DNA of 64,000 nt from DASUPK01 sp963833375 (GTDB lineage Bacteria > Actinomycetota > Thermoleophilia > Solirubrobacterales > 70-9), in assembly GCA_963833375.1 (NCBI GenBank), contig CAWHXR010000001.1, positions 186,001 through 250,000 of the forward strand, in the 5' to 3' direction. Below the pieces are notes generated by a model. It ran no database searches, was not told the origin of the DNA, and was given only the letters and a program-made list of their open reading frames with translations. Numbering within the stretch: the stretch's first letter is position 1; each line of letters opens with the position of its first letter. Position numbers and translations under genes: made by a program. Below are positions 7,786-16,111 of the stretch, in pieces.

Positions 7786-8679
7786 TCAAGTCGCGGCGGC
7801 TATGCCGCCGCTCCCGGATGGAGCGGCCTCGCCGTTGATGGCCTCCTGCTCGACGCGGAGGATCTCGCGCAGGGCGGCGACGCCGACCTCGAGCTGCCCG
7901 GGCGTCGGCTCCTTGGTGGCGATCAGGCGCTGGATCTCGTGACCCGGCCGGTGGAAGGCGCGGGCGGCCGTCGTCTCCGGGTTCCGCTCGCTCCAGGCGA
8001 ACATCTCGGCGGCGAGCGACGCGCTGGCGACCCCGACCGCCGCCCGGGCAAGCGGCCCGGGCTGCTCCAGCACGCGCTCGAGAAGCAGCTGCCCAGCCGC
8101 GGATAGCACCAGCATCGGGGCGACCAGATTCGAGCCGCAGCGCTCGTGCTCCTTGGTGGCCGAGGCCGGATCGTTCGAGCCCGCCTCATAGGCGCCGATC
8201 GCCTTGTGCTCCACCCCGTGGTAGGCGGCGAGGTTGCGGTCGCTGAGCGCCACCATCGCGGGAGCCAGCCCGAGCGCAGCCTGGACGAGCTCGCCCGCCG
8301 CGCTCGCCCGCCGGCGACGGAGCGCGCGGCTGGCGCTGGAGGCGATGAGCATCGCCGCAATCACGCGTACGTCCTCGAACGGGAGACGGGCGGCCCTCAG
8401 CCTCATCCTCACGGTCGGGATCAGCAGGAACGCCTCGGCCAGCCGCAGCGGCCCGCGCAGGAGCGGGACTCGCACGGCCAGCTCGGGCGCGAGGACCGGC
8501 TTGCGGCCGGAGGCGACCTGGATCTCCCCCGAGCCGTCGCGCGCCGCCGCAGCCCATGAGGTCGGCCCGTGGATCAGCAGGCCGTTGCGGAGCGCCATCC
8601 CGCCGAGCCGCAGGGGGTAGAACTCGGACTCCTGAGCCTCAGCTCCGGCAGCCGCTCTGTTGCCGTTCTGCTCGCTCAC
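7786..8679 (-). CDS. DUF1385/YqhQ-family membrane protein
   Basis: A 297-residue protein with the DUF1385 hallmark YHGVEHKAIGAYEAG followed by HERCGSNLVAPML, the conserved His/Cys region near the middle. Hydrophobic segments follow (AAVGVASASLAAEMFAW). The N-terminal part FYPLRLGGMALRNGLLIHG corresponds to the usual GGQAVxEGVMMR region but is clearly diverged. The C-terminal tail (about residues 250-297) includes GHEIQRLIATKEPTPGQLEV. It overlaps the peptidase gene upstream by four bases (ATGA at 8676-8679). The molecular role of the family is not established; a putative metal-dependent function is inferred from conserved His/Cys. Confidence 0.85.
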   Translation of the reverse strand: MSEQNGNRAAAGAEAQESEFYPLRLGGMALRNGLLIHGPTSWAAAARDGSGEIQVASGRKPVLAPELAVRVPLLRGPLRLAEAFLLIPTVRMRLRAARLPFEDVRVIAAMLIASSASRALRRRRASAAGELVQAALGLAPAMVALSDRNLAAYHGVEHKAIGAYEAGSNDPASATKEHERCGSNLVAPMLVLSAAGQLLLERVLEQPGPLARAAVGVASASLAAEMFAWSERNPETTAARAFHRPGHEIQRLIATKEPTPGQLEVGVAALREILRVEQEAINGEAAPSGSGGIAAAT

Positions 8680-10016
8680 GAGAGCATCCTCTGGGGCAGC
8701 TCGTAGAAGAAGCCGGCCGCGAGCTCGACATCGGATGCGGGCACCCGCTCGTCGGCGCCGTGGATCAGCGGAGCGGCCTCCAGCAGCCCCACCTCCCGGT
8801 GCGGGCAGAAGCCGTAGACGATCGCGTCGGGGAAGGCGGTGCGGAACGGGTTGCTGTCGCTGAAGCCCGGCATCACCGTCGGTGCGATCTCCGCTTCGGG
8901 ATCGACCTCTGCGAGCCAGCCGCGGATCGCGTCGGCGAGCGGCGACTCCATCGGCGAGCTGTTGCCGACGACGCCCTCGCTGAACTCGAGCTCATAGTCG
9001 CCCCCTCCGATCAGGGCGGCGAGCTGCCGGCGCGCCTCGTCCTCACCGTAGCCGGGAGGGACGCGGCAGTCGATCAGGGCCTCGCCCTCGGAGGGAATCA
9101 CGTTCGCCTTCTTGCCGGACTCGGCGAGGGTCGGCGTGAGCGTCACCCCGAGCATCGGCTCCACCAGGTAGTCGGCGAGCAGCGGCTGCTCGGCGCGGAG
9201 GCGTTCCAGCCCGGCGCGCACTCCCTCCTCGCCCGAGAAGGGCTCACCGAAGAGGGCCTGCAGCAGCGCCTCGCCGACGGGCGTCGGCTCGGGCGGCGGC
9301 TGCTCTGAGAGGGCCGACAGATACCCGGCCAGCTTGAGCAGGGCGTTGTCCCCGATCCGCGGCAGCGAGGCGTGCCCCGCCTGTCCGTGGGCCCGGATCC
9401 TCATCCGGAAGATCCCCTTCTCGCCGACGCTGAGCGTGTAGAGGCGCCGCCCACCGAACTCGACGAGCTCACCGCCGCCCTCGTTGACGACGAAGTCGCT
9501 GCGCACCTTGTCGGGGTGCTCCGCGCAGAGCCAGTGCGCTCCCAGCCCCCCGCCGACCTCCTCATCAGCGGTCAGCACGAGCAGGAGATCGCCGGACGAC
9601 GGCCGCCAGCCGTTTCCGCCCAGCGCCACGCACGCCGCGACCTCGGAGGCGACCTGGCCCTTCATGTCGAGCGCGCCGCGGCCGCGCACCCAGCCGTCGA
9701 CGACCTCGCCGGACCAGGGATCGAACGTCCACTCCTCGGGGTCCGCGCGGACGGTGTCGACGTGCCCGAGCAGGGTCAGCGTGGGGCCCTCCTGCTCTCC
9801 GGGCAGGCGGGCGACGAGGTTGGGGCGGCCGGGCTCCGCCGAGAGCAGCTGGCATTCGAATCCGGCGGCTGACAGCGTGCCCTTCAGGAACTCCTGGATG
9901 GGTCCCTGGTCGCCGGGAGGGTTGACGGTGTTCGTCTGGATCAGCCTGCCGAGCAGATCCACGGCCCACGGCCCGAGGCCCTGGGGAACGGCCGCGGTGA
10001 CGGTGCCCTCCTCCAT
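8676..10016 (-). CDS. M20-family metallopeptidase (ArgE/DapE/carboxypeptidase G2-like)
   Basis: A 446-residue zinc hydrolase of the M20 family. Metal and catalytic residues are visible in LLGHVDTV (His and Asp), GRGALDMKG (bridging Asp), TADEEVGGG (catalytic Glu pair), FVVNEGGG and APLIHGADERVP (last His). The dimerisation domain sits between about residues 200 and 320 (RAHGQAGHASLPRIGDNAL). It resembles acetylornithine deacetylase/succinyl-diaminopimelate desuccinylase-like peptidases, but no arginine or lysine synthesis genes are nearby. It is translationally coupled to the YqhQ gene. Substrate unassigned. Confidence 0.85.
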   Translation of the reverse strand: MEEGTVTAAVPQGLGPWAVDLLGRLIQTNTVNPPGDQGPIQEFLKGTLSAAGFECQLLSAEPGRPNLVARLPGEQEGPTLTLLGHVDTVRADPEEWTFDPWSGEVVDGWVRGRGALDMKGQVASEVAACVALGGNGWRPSSGDLLLVLTADEEVGGGLGAHWLCAEHPDKVRSDFVVNEGGGELVEFGGRRLYTLSVGEKGIFRMRIRAHGQAGHASLPRIGDNALLKLAGYLSALSEQPPPEPTPVGEALLQALFGEPFSGEEGVRAGLERLRAEQPLLADYLVEPMLGVTLTPTLAESGKKANVIPSEGEALIDCRVPPGYGEDEARRQLAALIGGGDYELEFSEGVVGNSSPMESPLADAIRGWLAEVDPEAEIAPTVMPGFSDSNPFRTAFPDAIVYGFCPHREVGLLEAAPLIHGADERVPASDVELAAGFFYELPQRMLS

Positions 10017-10278
10017 CGGGTCAGCTTAACCCCGCCGGCGACGGGGCCTACGGCACCGGCGCCCCTACCGGCGAGCTGGGTCGAGGAGGGCCCGGGCAGC
10101 AGCGAGCAGGCCGCGTTGGCGTCCTCGAACGCGCGCGGGTCCGTCCCTCGCGATCGACGACCAGCCTGAGCAACGGCGAGAGTGTGCGGGCGGACCCCGG
10201 AACCCCGTCACCCGATCCGCAGCCACTCCCTCGCGATCACCCGGAGTGCAGTGGGATCGCGGTTCATACTGCGGGACC
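10017..10278. other. Intergenic stretch, 262 bp, between divergent genes
   Basis: This gap separates the minus-strand M20 peptidase from the plus-strand SnoaL-like gene, so it should hold two promoters. I see no convincing hairpin, tRNA or coding pattern. The composition is as GC-rich as the flanking genes and no clear -10/-35 pair stands out. Confidence 0.4.
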
Positions 10279-10689
10279 ATGGCGAACCCGAACGTGCAGC
10301 TCGCCTACGAGGTGCTCGGCGCGTACGAGCGGGGGGACGAGGAGACCCAGCGTCGCCTCATGGACCCCGAGATCGAGGTCTACGGCGCGCCGGGCATCGT
10401 CAACTCAGGGACCTACCAGGGTTTCGAGGGATTCCAGCGCTGGGTGAAGCAATGGGAGGAGGCCTGGGATGAGATCACCTACGAGCTCGGCGAGCTGATC
10501 GAGGTCGACGACGCCTTCCTGGTGGCCCCGGTTCACGTCGTCGGTCGCGGGGCCGCCAGCGGGCTGAAGATCAACAGTGTCTTCGGCTGGCTCTACGAGT
10601 GGAGGGACGGCCGCTCGGTGCGCTTCCACGTCTACCCCAGCGTGGAGGACGCGCTGGAGGCGGCAAGAACGCTCGCCGGAGCGGGATGA
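10279..10689 (+). CDS. SnoaL-like/NTF2-fold protein
   Basis: A 136-residue cone-shaped NTF2-fold protein. The pattern VLGAYERGDEETQRRLMDPEIEVYGAPG and GFEGFQRWVKQWEEAWDEITYELGELIEV matches the first helix, beta and hydrophobic pocket of SnoaL-like proteins; RGAASGLKINSVFGWLYEWRDG is the central sheet. The ATG at 10279 was preferred to an upstream GTG because it gives the usual family start. Its stop overlaps the rarA start by four bases. Members vary widely in function (hydrolases, isomerases, ligand carriers), and no catalytic residue can be assigned here. Confidence 0.75.
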   Translation: MANPNVQLAYEVLGAYERGDEETQRRLMDPEIEVYGAPGIVNSGTYQGFEGFQRWVKQWEEAWDEITYELGELIEVDDAFLVAPVHVVGRGAASGLKINSVFGWLYEWRDGRSVRFHVYPSVEDALEAARTLAGAG

Positions 10690-12020
10690 ACGAGCAGCTC
10701 TTCGAGACCGGCGGCAAGACGCCGCCAACGGGCGTGCCGCCCGAGGGCGCCCCGCTCGCCGTCCGGATGCGCCCGCGCGACCTCGCCGAGCTCGCCGGCC
10801 AGACCCATCTGCTCGAGCCTGGGTCCGCCCTGCGGATCGCCATCGAGTCCGGCGAGCCGCACAGCGCGATCTTCTACGGGCCGCCGGGCAGCGGCAAGAC
10901 GACCGTGGCCCGGATCATCGCGGCGCGGGCCAAAGGCGCGTTCGAGGAGCTCTCGGCCGTCAACGCGGGGCGGGCCGAGGTCCGCGAGGTGATCGCGCGG
11001 GCGCGGGAGCGCCGGGCGTCGGGCCGCCCGACGATCTTCTTCCTCGATGAGATCCACCGCTTCAACAAGGCGCAGCAGGACGCCCTCCTCCCGGCCGTCG
11101 AGGACGGGCTCGTCACGCTGATCGGCGCGACCACCGAGAACCCGTACTTCGAGGTCAACTCGGCGCTGCTCTCCCGCTCGCAGATCTACGAGTTCCGGCC
11201 GCTCACGTCGACGGAGATCGAGGAGCTGGTCCTCCGGGCGCTCGGGGACGAGCGCGGGATCCCGGACCCGCCGAGCATCTCGCCCGACGCGCTCCAGATG
11301 CTCAGCTCTCGCGCGGGCGGGGACGGCCGCGTCGCCCTGGCCGCCCTCGAGCGGGCCGCCGAGGCAACGCGCGCGGCCGGCCACAACGAGATCGACGTCG
11401 CCGTGGTCGAGGACGCTCTGCAGCGCAAGGCGGTGCTCTACGACCGCGAGGGCGACAAGCACTACGACTACATCTCCGCCTGGATCAAGGCGACCCGCGG
11501 CTCGGACGTCGACGCCTCGCTCTACTACCTGGCCGTGATGTTGGAGGGCGGCGAGGACCCCCGCTTCATCGCCCGCCGGATGGTGATCTTCGCCTCCGAG
11601 GACATCGGCAACGCCGATCCGCAGGCGCTCGTGGTCGCCACCGGCGCCGCCCAGGCGGTCGACCGCGTCGGCCTGCCGGAGTGCACGCTCAACCTGGGCC
11701 AGGCGAGCGCCTATCTCGCGCTCGCCCCGAAATCCAACGCGTCGAAGACGGGCATCTCACGCGCCTCGGCCTACGTTCGAGAGCATGGCGCCGCGGAGCC
11801 CCCGCCCTATCTGCAAGACGCCCACTACCCGGGTGCCAAGGAGCTCGGGCGCGGTGGGGGCTACCGCTACCCCCACGACGAGCCCGGCGGCGTCAGCGAC
11901 CAGCCGCTTGCTCCCGAGTCGGTTCGCGGCGAGCGCTTCTACGAGCCGACGGACCGCGGGTTCGAGGCGGAGCTGCGCGAGCGCCTTGAGCGGCTGCGGA
12001 AGCTGTTCTCGCCGGATTAG
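10686..12020 (+). CDS. rarA: Replication-associated recombination protein RarA (AAA+ ATPase)
   Basis: A 444-residue AAA+ ATPase of the RarA/MgsA/WRNIP1 family. It begins MNEQLFETGG and reaches the conserved RPRDLAELAGQTHLL near residue 30. Walker A is GPPGSGKTT, Walker B is IFFLDEIHRFNKAQQD, sensor 1 is LIGATTENPYFEVNSALLSR. The C-terminal tetramerisation region contains HYDYISAWIKATRGSD and EDPRFIARRMVIFASEDIGNADP, family signatures. The family acts at stalled replication forks with single-strand binding protein. Translation is coupled to the upstream SnoaL-like gene by ATGA overlap, an odd partner for a DNA maintenance protein. Length and order of motifs are normal. Confidence 0.95.
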   Translation: MNEQLFETGGKTPPTGVPPEGAPLAVRMRPRDLAELAGQTHLLEPGSALRIAIESGEPHSAIFYGPPGSGKTTVARIIAARAKGAFEELSAVNAGRAEVREVIARARERRASGRPTIFFLDEIHRFNKAQQDALLPAVEDGLVTLIGATTENPYFEVNSALLSRSQIYEFRPLTSTEIEELVLRALGDERGIPDPPSISPDALQMLSSRAGGDGRVALAALERAAEATRAAGHNEIDVAVVEDALQRKAVLYDREGDKHYDYISAWIKATRGSDVDASLYYLAVMLEGGEDPRFIARRMVIFASEDIGNADPQALVVATGAAQAVDRVGLPECTLNLGQASAYLALAPKSNASKTGISRASAYVREHGAAEPPPYLQDAHYPGAKELGRGGGYRYPHDEPGGVSDQPLAPESVRGERFYEPTDRGFEAELRERLERLRKLFSPD

Positions 12021-12155
12021 CGCGACGTTAAGCCGCGAGGGGCGCACCTGGGGCCGCAACCTTTCCGAGAAGGCCGTGTTCTGACGGTTGTCTGACGCTC
12101 TGGCAATCGTGCGGTTCGCCGGAGCCGGCGCGTAAAAAGCCGGGGAGTGGACACG

Positions 12156-12188
12156 AAGGCCGGGAGCTCGGGGATTGCTCCCGGCCTT
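12156..12188 (+). terminator. Strong hairpin, probable terminator downstream of rarA
   Basis: A perfect 12-bp inverted repeat: left arm AAGGCCGGGAGC at 12156-12167, loop of nine bases, right arm GCTCCCGGCCTT at 12177-12188. Only a weak T-bearing tail (cacatttcc) follows. It lies 136 bases after the rarA stop and 122 bases before the aldehyde dehydrogenase start, so it probably ends the rarA transcript. Confidence 0.65.
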
Positions 12189-12309
12189 CACATTTCCTCA
12201 CAGTTGGCCGGGGAAGGGGAGGGAGCGGCCTCGGCGGGAGGCCGCTGCCCGCCAGCGGCTCGTGCGTAGAATCGCCGGGACGAGCGCAAGCGACGAGAGG
12301 AAGCAGGCG

Positions 12310-14001
12310 ATGGAGGCGAGCAGCTCCCGCAAGACCGAGAAGTCCGGCAGCAACGGCAGGAGCGGCAACGGCGCCGCGTCGGCGCCATCTTCCAAGGCGA
12401 AGCCCTCGTCCAAGCGGTCGAACGCCAAGGCGAAGCCCAAGTACGGGCTCGAGTCCTTCAACCCAGCCACCGGCGAGCTGCTCGGCGGGGTCGAGACGAT
12501 CACCCCGTCCAAGGTCCAGGGGATCGTCGACGACGTCGCCGAGGTCCAGCCGTTCTGGGCCGCGCTCTCACTGGAGGACCGGGCCCGCTACATGCGTCGC
12601 GCCGGCGACGTGCTGCTCGAGGACTTGGACGAGATCTCGGAGCTGCTCACCAACGAGCAGGGCAAGCCCCGGGTGGAGAGCTACACGATGGAGATCCTCC
12701 CCACCGTCGACTCGCTCAAGTGGATCGCCGACAACGGCCCGGACATCCTCTCCGACGAGAAGCTCTCGATGCCGCCGATCCTGAAGATGAAGAGCGCGAA
12801 GTTCACCTTCGAGCCGATCGGGGTGGTCGGGGTGATCGCCCCCTGGAACTACCCCTGGTCGATCCCCTTCGGCGAGGTCGCGATCGCGCTGATGGCCGGC
12901 AACGGCGTGGTGCTCAAGCCGGCCAGCCTGACCCCCCTGATCGGGGAGCGGATCCGGCAGACCTTCGAGAAGGCCGGTCTGCCCGAGGGCCTGGTTCGCA
13001 CCGTGCACGGCGGTGGGCGGATCGGCGATGCGCTGGTCAAGTCGACTGCGGGCAAGATCTTCTTCACCGGCTCGGTCGAGGTCGGCCGCAAGGTGGGGGT
13101 CGAGTGCGCCAAGCGGATGAAGGGCTCGGTGCTGGAGCTGGGCGGCAAGGACCCGCAGATCGTCTGTGCCGACGCCGACCTCGCCAACGCCGTTTCCGGC
13201 GCGGTCTGGGGCGGCTTCGCGAACGCCGGCCAGACCTGCTCGGGGATCGAGCGCGTCTACGTCGTCAACGAGGTCGCGGACGCCTTCCTCGAGGGCGTCG
13301 TTCGGGAGACCGAGCGGCTCACCGTCGGCGACCCGCGCGAGTGGACCACCGAGATCGGCCCGATGGTCTCCGAGGCGCAGGCGCAAGTCGTCAGCGAGCT
13401 GGTCGACGACGCGGTGAAGAACGGCGCCACCAAGCTCACCGGCGGCCCGACCGAGGTGAAGGGCATGAAGGGGAGCTTCATCGCCCCGGTCGTGCTCACG
13501 GGGGTCACGCACGACATGCGCATCATGAGAGAGGAGATCTTCGGCCCGGTGCTGCCCGTGATGACGGTCGACACCGAGCAGGAGGCGATCCGCCTCGCCA
13601 ACGACTCGCAGTTCGGCCTGGGCGCCTCGGTCTGGACCAAGGACCGCGCCAAGGGCGAGCGCATGTCGCACCAGATCGAGTCCGGGATGGTATGGGTCAA
13701 CGACCACTCCTTCTCGCACGGCGCCTGCCAGTGCGCCTGGGGGGGCGTCAAGGACTCCGGGCTCGGCCGCTCGCACTCCAAGTTCGGCTTCTACGAGTGC
13801 GTCAACATCAAGCAGCTCGCCTGGGAGCCCGGCTGGACGCGGGACATGTGGTGGCAGCCGTACGACCGCAAGCTGGCCGACGCTATCCGCTCCTCGGCGC
13901 AAGTGCTCTACAGCCGCAACGGCAACCGCCTGAAGGCCCTGCGCGAGGGCTTCCGCCCGCTGATGGAGGTCACGCGCCGGACGATGCGCAAGGGTCTGTA
14001 G
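12310..14001 (+). CDS. NAD(P)-dependent aldehyde dehydrogenase with Lys/Ser-rich N-terminal extension
   Basis: A 563-residue aldehyde dehydrogenase. The core begins around residue 45 (KYGLESFNPATGELL). Seen are the oxyanion Asn region IAPWNYPWSIPFGEVA, NAD-binding FFTGSVEVGRKV, general base region LELGGKDPQIV, and catalytic Cys in NAGQTCSGIERV. The first 45 residues are Ser/Lys/Ala/Asn-rich and low in complexity, and a C-terminal extension of about 40 residues (DRKLADAIRSSAQVLY...) follows the normal end. The ATG at 12310 follows a purine-rich GAGAGGAAG. Family members oxidise semialdehydes or long-chain aldehydes; the substrate is not decided. The PotABCD and amine oxidase genes are too far away to imply a link. 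Confidence 0.85.
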   Translation: MEASSSRKTEKSGSNGRSGNGAASAPSSKAKPSSKRSNAKAKPKYGLESFNPATGELLGGVETITPSKVQGIVDDVAEVQPFWAALSLEDRARYMRRAGDVLLEDLDEISELLTNEQGKPRVESYTMEILPTVDSLKWIADNGPDILSDEKLSMPPILKMKSAKFTFEPIGVVGVIAPWNYPWSIPFGEVAIALMAGNGVVLKPASLTPLIGERIRQTFEKAGLPEGLVRTVHGGGRIGDALVKSTAGKIFFTGSVEVGRKVGVECAKRMKGSVLELGGKDPQIVCADADLANAVSGAVWGGFANAGQTCSGIERVYVVNEVADAFLEGVVRETERLTVGDPREWTTEIGPMVSEAQAQVVSELVDDAVKNGATKLTGGPTEVKGMKGSFIAPVVLTGVTHDMRIMREEIFGPVLPVMTVDTEQEAIRLANDSQFGLGASVWTKDRAKGERMSHQIESGMVWVNDHSFSHGACQCAWGGVKDSGLGRSHSKFGFYECVNIKQLAWEPGWTRDMWWQPYDRKLADAIRSSAQVLYSRNGNRLKALREGFRPLMEVTRRTMRKGL

Positions 14002-14027
14002 CTCCCGGCGCGATTAGAAGACGGTGA

Positions 14028-14049
14028 CAGCGGTCCCACTCAACCGCTG
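14028..14049 (+). terminator. Hairpin downstream of the aldehyde dehydrogenase gene
   Basis: A seven-base-pair stem CAGCGGT/ACCGCTG with an eight-base loop begins 27 bases after the stop codon. There is no U-tract, so it is only a possible terminator. The remaining 180 bases up to 14226 include a short AT-richer patch around 14125-14150 that could contain a promoter for the next gene; nothing else is seen there. Confidence 0.4.
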
Positions 14050-14226
14050 CAGCTCGCCACGCAGTCCTATCGGCTGACCGGCGCCGACCGGACGCTTGGG
14101 CACTGCTTGAGCAGGGTCCAACTTTTTCCTACCGAATAGTTTGTTATTCCTTCCGCCGTAATCGCGGCCGGCAAGGAAAGCCACGGCTCGAGCGTGACTC
14201 TCGGTCTCCCGGTGGGTCACGGCTAA

Positions 14227-15123
14227 ATGTCACCGACGACCTCGTTGAGGCCGATTCGGCCGGCGGCCATCGTGAGCCTGCTCGCCGCGATCGCCATGGC
14301 GCAGCTCGTCGTCGGCACCGGCTGGGCCGCCGCGCAGCCGAGGGCCCACCCGAGCAAGGCCGTGAGCTACACGCAGCGCACCTTCAAGGTCGCCAGACCG
14401 AACCGGAAGCGGCGGCTGGTGGTTCGCTGTCCGGGCCGGACGGTGCCGCTCGGCGGCGGTGTCACGAGCTTCCCTCCGCCCAGCGCCGACGGCGAGGGGA
14501 TCTATCCGCATTCCTTCGAGCGCTTGGGCGTCCAGCACGGCTACCACAGCACCGTCGTGCTGTTCGACCCGTCGCCCCGCAGCACTCAGCCGCGCCACGT
14601 GATCATGCAGGTCGCCTGCATCCGCAAGCGCAAGCACGTCACCCCGCCCCACCGGACTGTCTACGTGGGGCCGGGCCAGACGAGGACGGCCGTGGCCACC
14701 TGTCCCGGCCAGCGGCATCTGTTCGGCGGTGGCTTCCAGCGCACGGACTTCCGCGCAGCCGGCGGCGACTACGTGACAGAGTCGCGGAGGATCTCCGACA
14801 AGTCCTGGAGCGTCACCGCGCACGGTTTCGGCGCGTTCGGCGGCGAGCTGACTGCGATCGCCTACTGCTGGAGGAGCAAGAACCCGCTGCTCACCGAGGT
14901 CTCAGGCTCGGCCTCGGTCAGCACGGGCGGGTTCGCGACCGCGACGACACCGCCGTGCCCGACGGGCCGCCTGGTCTTCGGTGGCTTCAGCAGCTCACCC
15001 TCGGGCTCCGTGTTGCTCACCAACGGCGCCTTCAACGCCGACGGCAGCTGGTCCGCGTCGGCGATGAACCACTTCGGGCCGGCGGCGAACCTCACCGCCT
15101 ATGGCTACTGCCTGACGCTCTAG
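14227..15123 (+). CDS. Secreted Cys-rich three-module protein (copy 1 of tandem pair)
   Basis: A 298-residue exported protein with a signal peptide (n-region SLRPIRP, hydrophobic core IVSLLAAIAMAQLVVG, then AAAQ). The mature part contains three related modules of about 85-90 residues. Each opens with a CPG/CPT element followed by a GGG or GGF turn (RCPGRTVPLGGG, TCPGQRHLFGGG, PCPTGRLVFGGF) and closes with a second Cys (VACIRK, AYCWRS, YGYCLTL). This suggests one disulfide per module and internal triplication. A paralogue follows 88 bases after the stop. No enzyme motif is visible. I do not recognise a named family; a surface or matrix protein is an inference. Confidence 0.75.
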   Translation: MSPTTSLRPIRPAAIVSLLAAIAMAQLVVGTGWAAAQPRAHPSKAVSYTQRTFKVARPNRKRRLVVRCPGRTVPLGGGVTSFPPPSADGEGIYPHSFERLGVQHGYHSTVVLFDPSPRSTQPRHVIMQVACIRKRKHVTPPHRTVYVGPGQTRTAVATCPGQRHLFGGGFQRTDFRAAGGDYVTESRRISDKSWSVTAHGFGAFGGELTAIAYCWRSKNPLLTEVSGSASVSTGGFATATTPPCPTGRLVFGGFSSSPSGSVLLTNGAFNADGSWSASAMNHFGPAANLTAYGYCLTL

Positions 15124-15211
15124 CGCCGCGGCGCGCTTGGCGCACGCGCAGCTCTCCGAATTTCCACCGGAGGTAAAGGTTCGGCGCTCTTGCGCCGATT
15201 TGGTGGCCAGG

Positions 15212-16111
15212 GTGCAGATACGGTTCGGTGAACGGAATCAGACTCTGGGCGCCAGGTACTGGGCGACGGCGTCCATGCTCTTCGTCGCGCTGCTGGCCCA
15301 GCTTCTCGTCATCGATCGAGCGGAGGGTGCAACCGCGAGGATCGCCCGGTCCGTGACCGTCTCCACCAAGACCTACCGCCTCACCCAACCCGATCAGAAG
15401 CAGCGGCTCACCGTCGGCTGTCCGGGGCGGTCCCTCCCCCTGGGCGGCGGCATGACGAGCGACCCGCCTCCCCAGCCCGGGGGCGAGGGGGTCTATCCGC
15501 ACTCCTACGAGCGGCTCGGAGTGCAGCACGGCTGGCACGTCACAGCGGTGCTCTTCAGCCCGGACCACGTGGTGCAGCCCCACGACGTGACGCTGCAGGT
15601 CGTCTGTGCACCCAAGTTGGGGCACGTGACCCCGCCCCACACGACGGTCAATCTCAAGCCGGGACAGACCAAGGCGGCGGTCGCCACGTGTCCAGGCCGG
15701 CGACAGCTCTTCGCCGGCGGTTTCCAGCGGACGGACTTCACGTCGCGAGGCGGCGACTACGTGACGGAGTCTCGGGCGATCTCATCCAAGTCCTGGAGGG
15801 TCGTTGGCCACGCGTTCGGCGGATTCGGCGGGCAGATGACCGCGATCGCCTACTGCGTCCACAGCAAGCGGCCGCTGCTCAACGAGGTCTCGGCCATGGC
15901 CCCGCTCGGCACCGGCACGCTCGCCACCGCGACCACACCATCCTGCCCGCCGGGGCAGCCGCTGACCTCCGGAGGGTTCAGCGCCACCTCCTACGGATCG
16001 GCCTTCTTCACCAATGGCGGCTGGAACTCGAACGGGACGTGGTCGGCATCCGGCTTCAACATGTTCGGGCCATCCGCCAACGTCACGGCCTACGGCTACT
16101 GCCTGAAGTAG
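15212..16111 (+). CDS. Secreted Cys-rich three-module protein (copy 2 of tandem pair)
   Basis: A 299-residue paralogue of the preceding gene. The shared blocks are GCPGRSLPLGGGMTSDPP, EGVYPHSYERLGVQHGW, TCPGRRQLFAGGFQRTDF, GGDYVTESRAIS and the C-terminal FGPSANVTAYGYCLK. The same three CPG...C modules are present. The start is uncertain: GTG 15212 gives a good signal peptide (three Arg, then ASMLFVALLAQLLVI), a TTG at 15137 is the longest option and ATG 15275 the shortest. A small hairpin CGGCGC-tctt-GCGCCG precedes it. Its last 29 bases overlap the end of the convergent FAD oxidoreductase gene. The duplication looks old, since many positions differ. Confidence 0.7.
   Translation: MQIRFGERNQTLGARYWATASMLFVALLAQLLVIDRAEGATARIARSVTVSTKTYRLTQPDQKQRLTVGCPGRSLPLGGGMTSDPPPQPGGEGVYPHSYERLGVQHGWHVTAVLFSPDHVVQPHDVTLQVVCAPKLGHVTPPHTTVNLKPGQTKAAVATCPGRRQLFAGGFQRTDFTSRGGDYVTESRAISSKSWRVVGHAFGGFGGQMTAIAYCVHSKRPLLNEVSAMAPLGTGTLATATTPSCPPGQPLTSGGFSATSYGSAFFTNGGWNSNGTWSASGFNMFGPSANVTAYGYCLK

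Noticed and set aside
10065..10280. A 71-codon minus-strand frame in the gap before the SnoaL-like gene
   Set aside because: Arg/Pro-rich, no ribosome binding site and no similarity to a known domain.
12568..13902. A 444-codon minus-strand frame opposite the aldehyde dehydrogenase
   Set aside because: Antisense shadow of a well-supported gene with no motif of its own.
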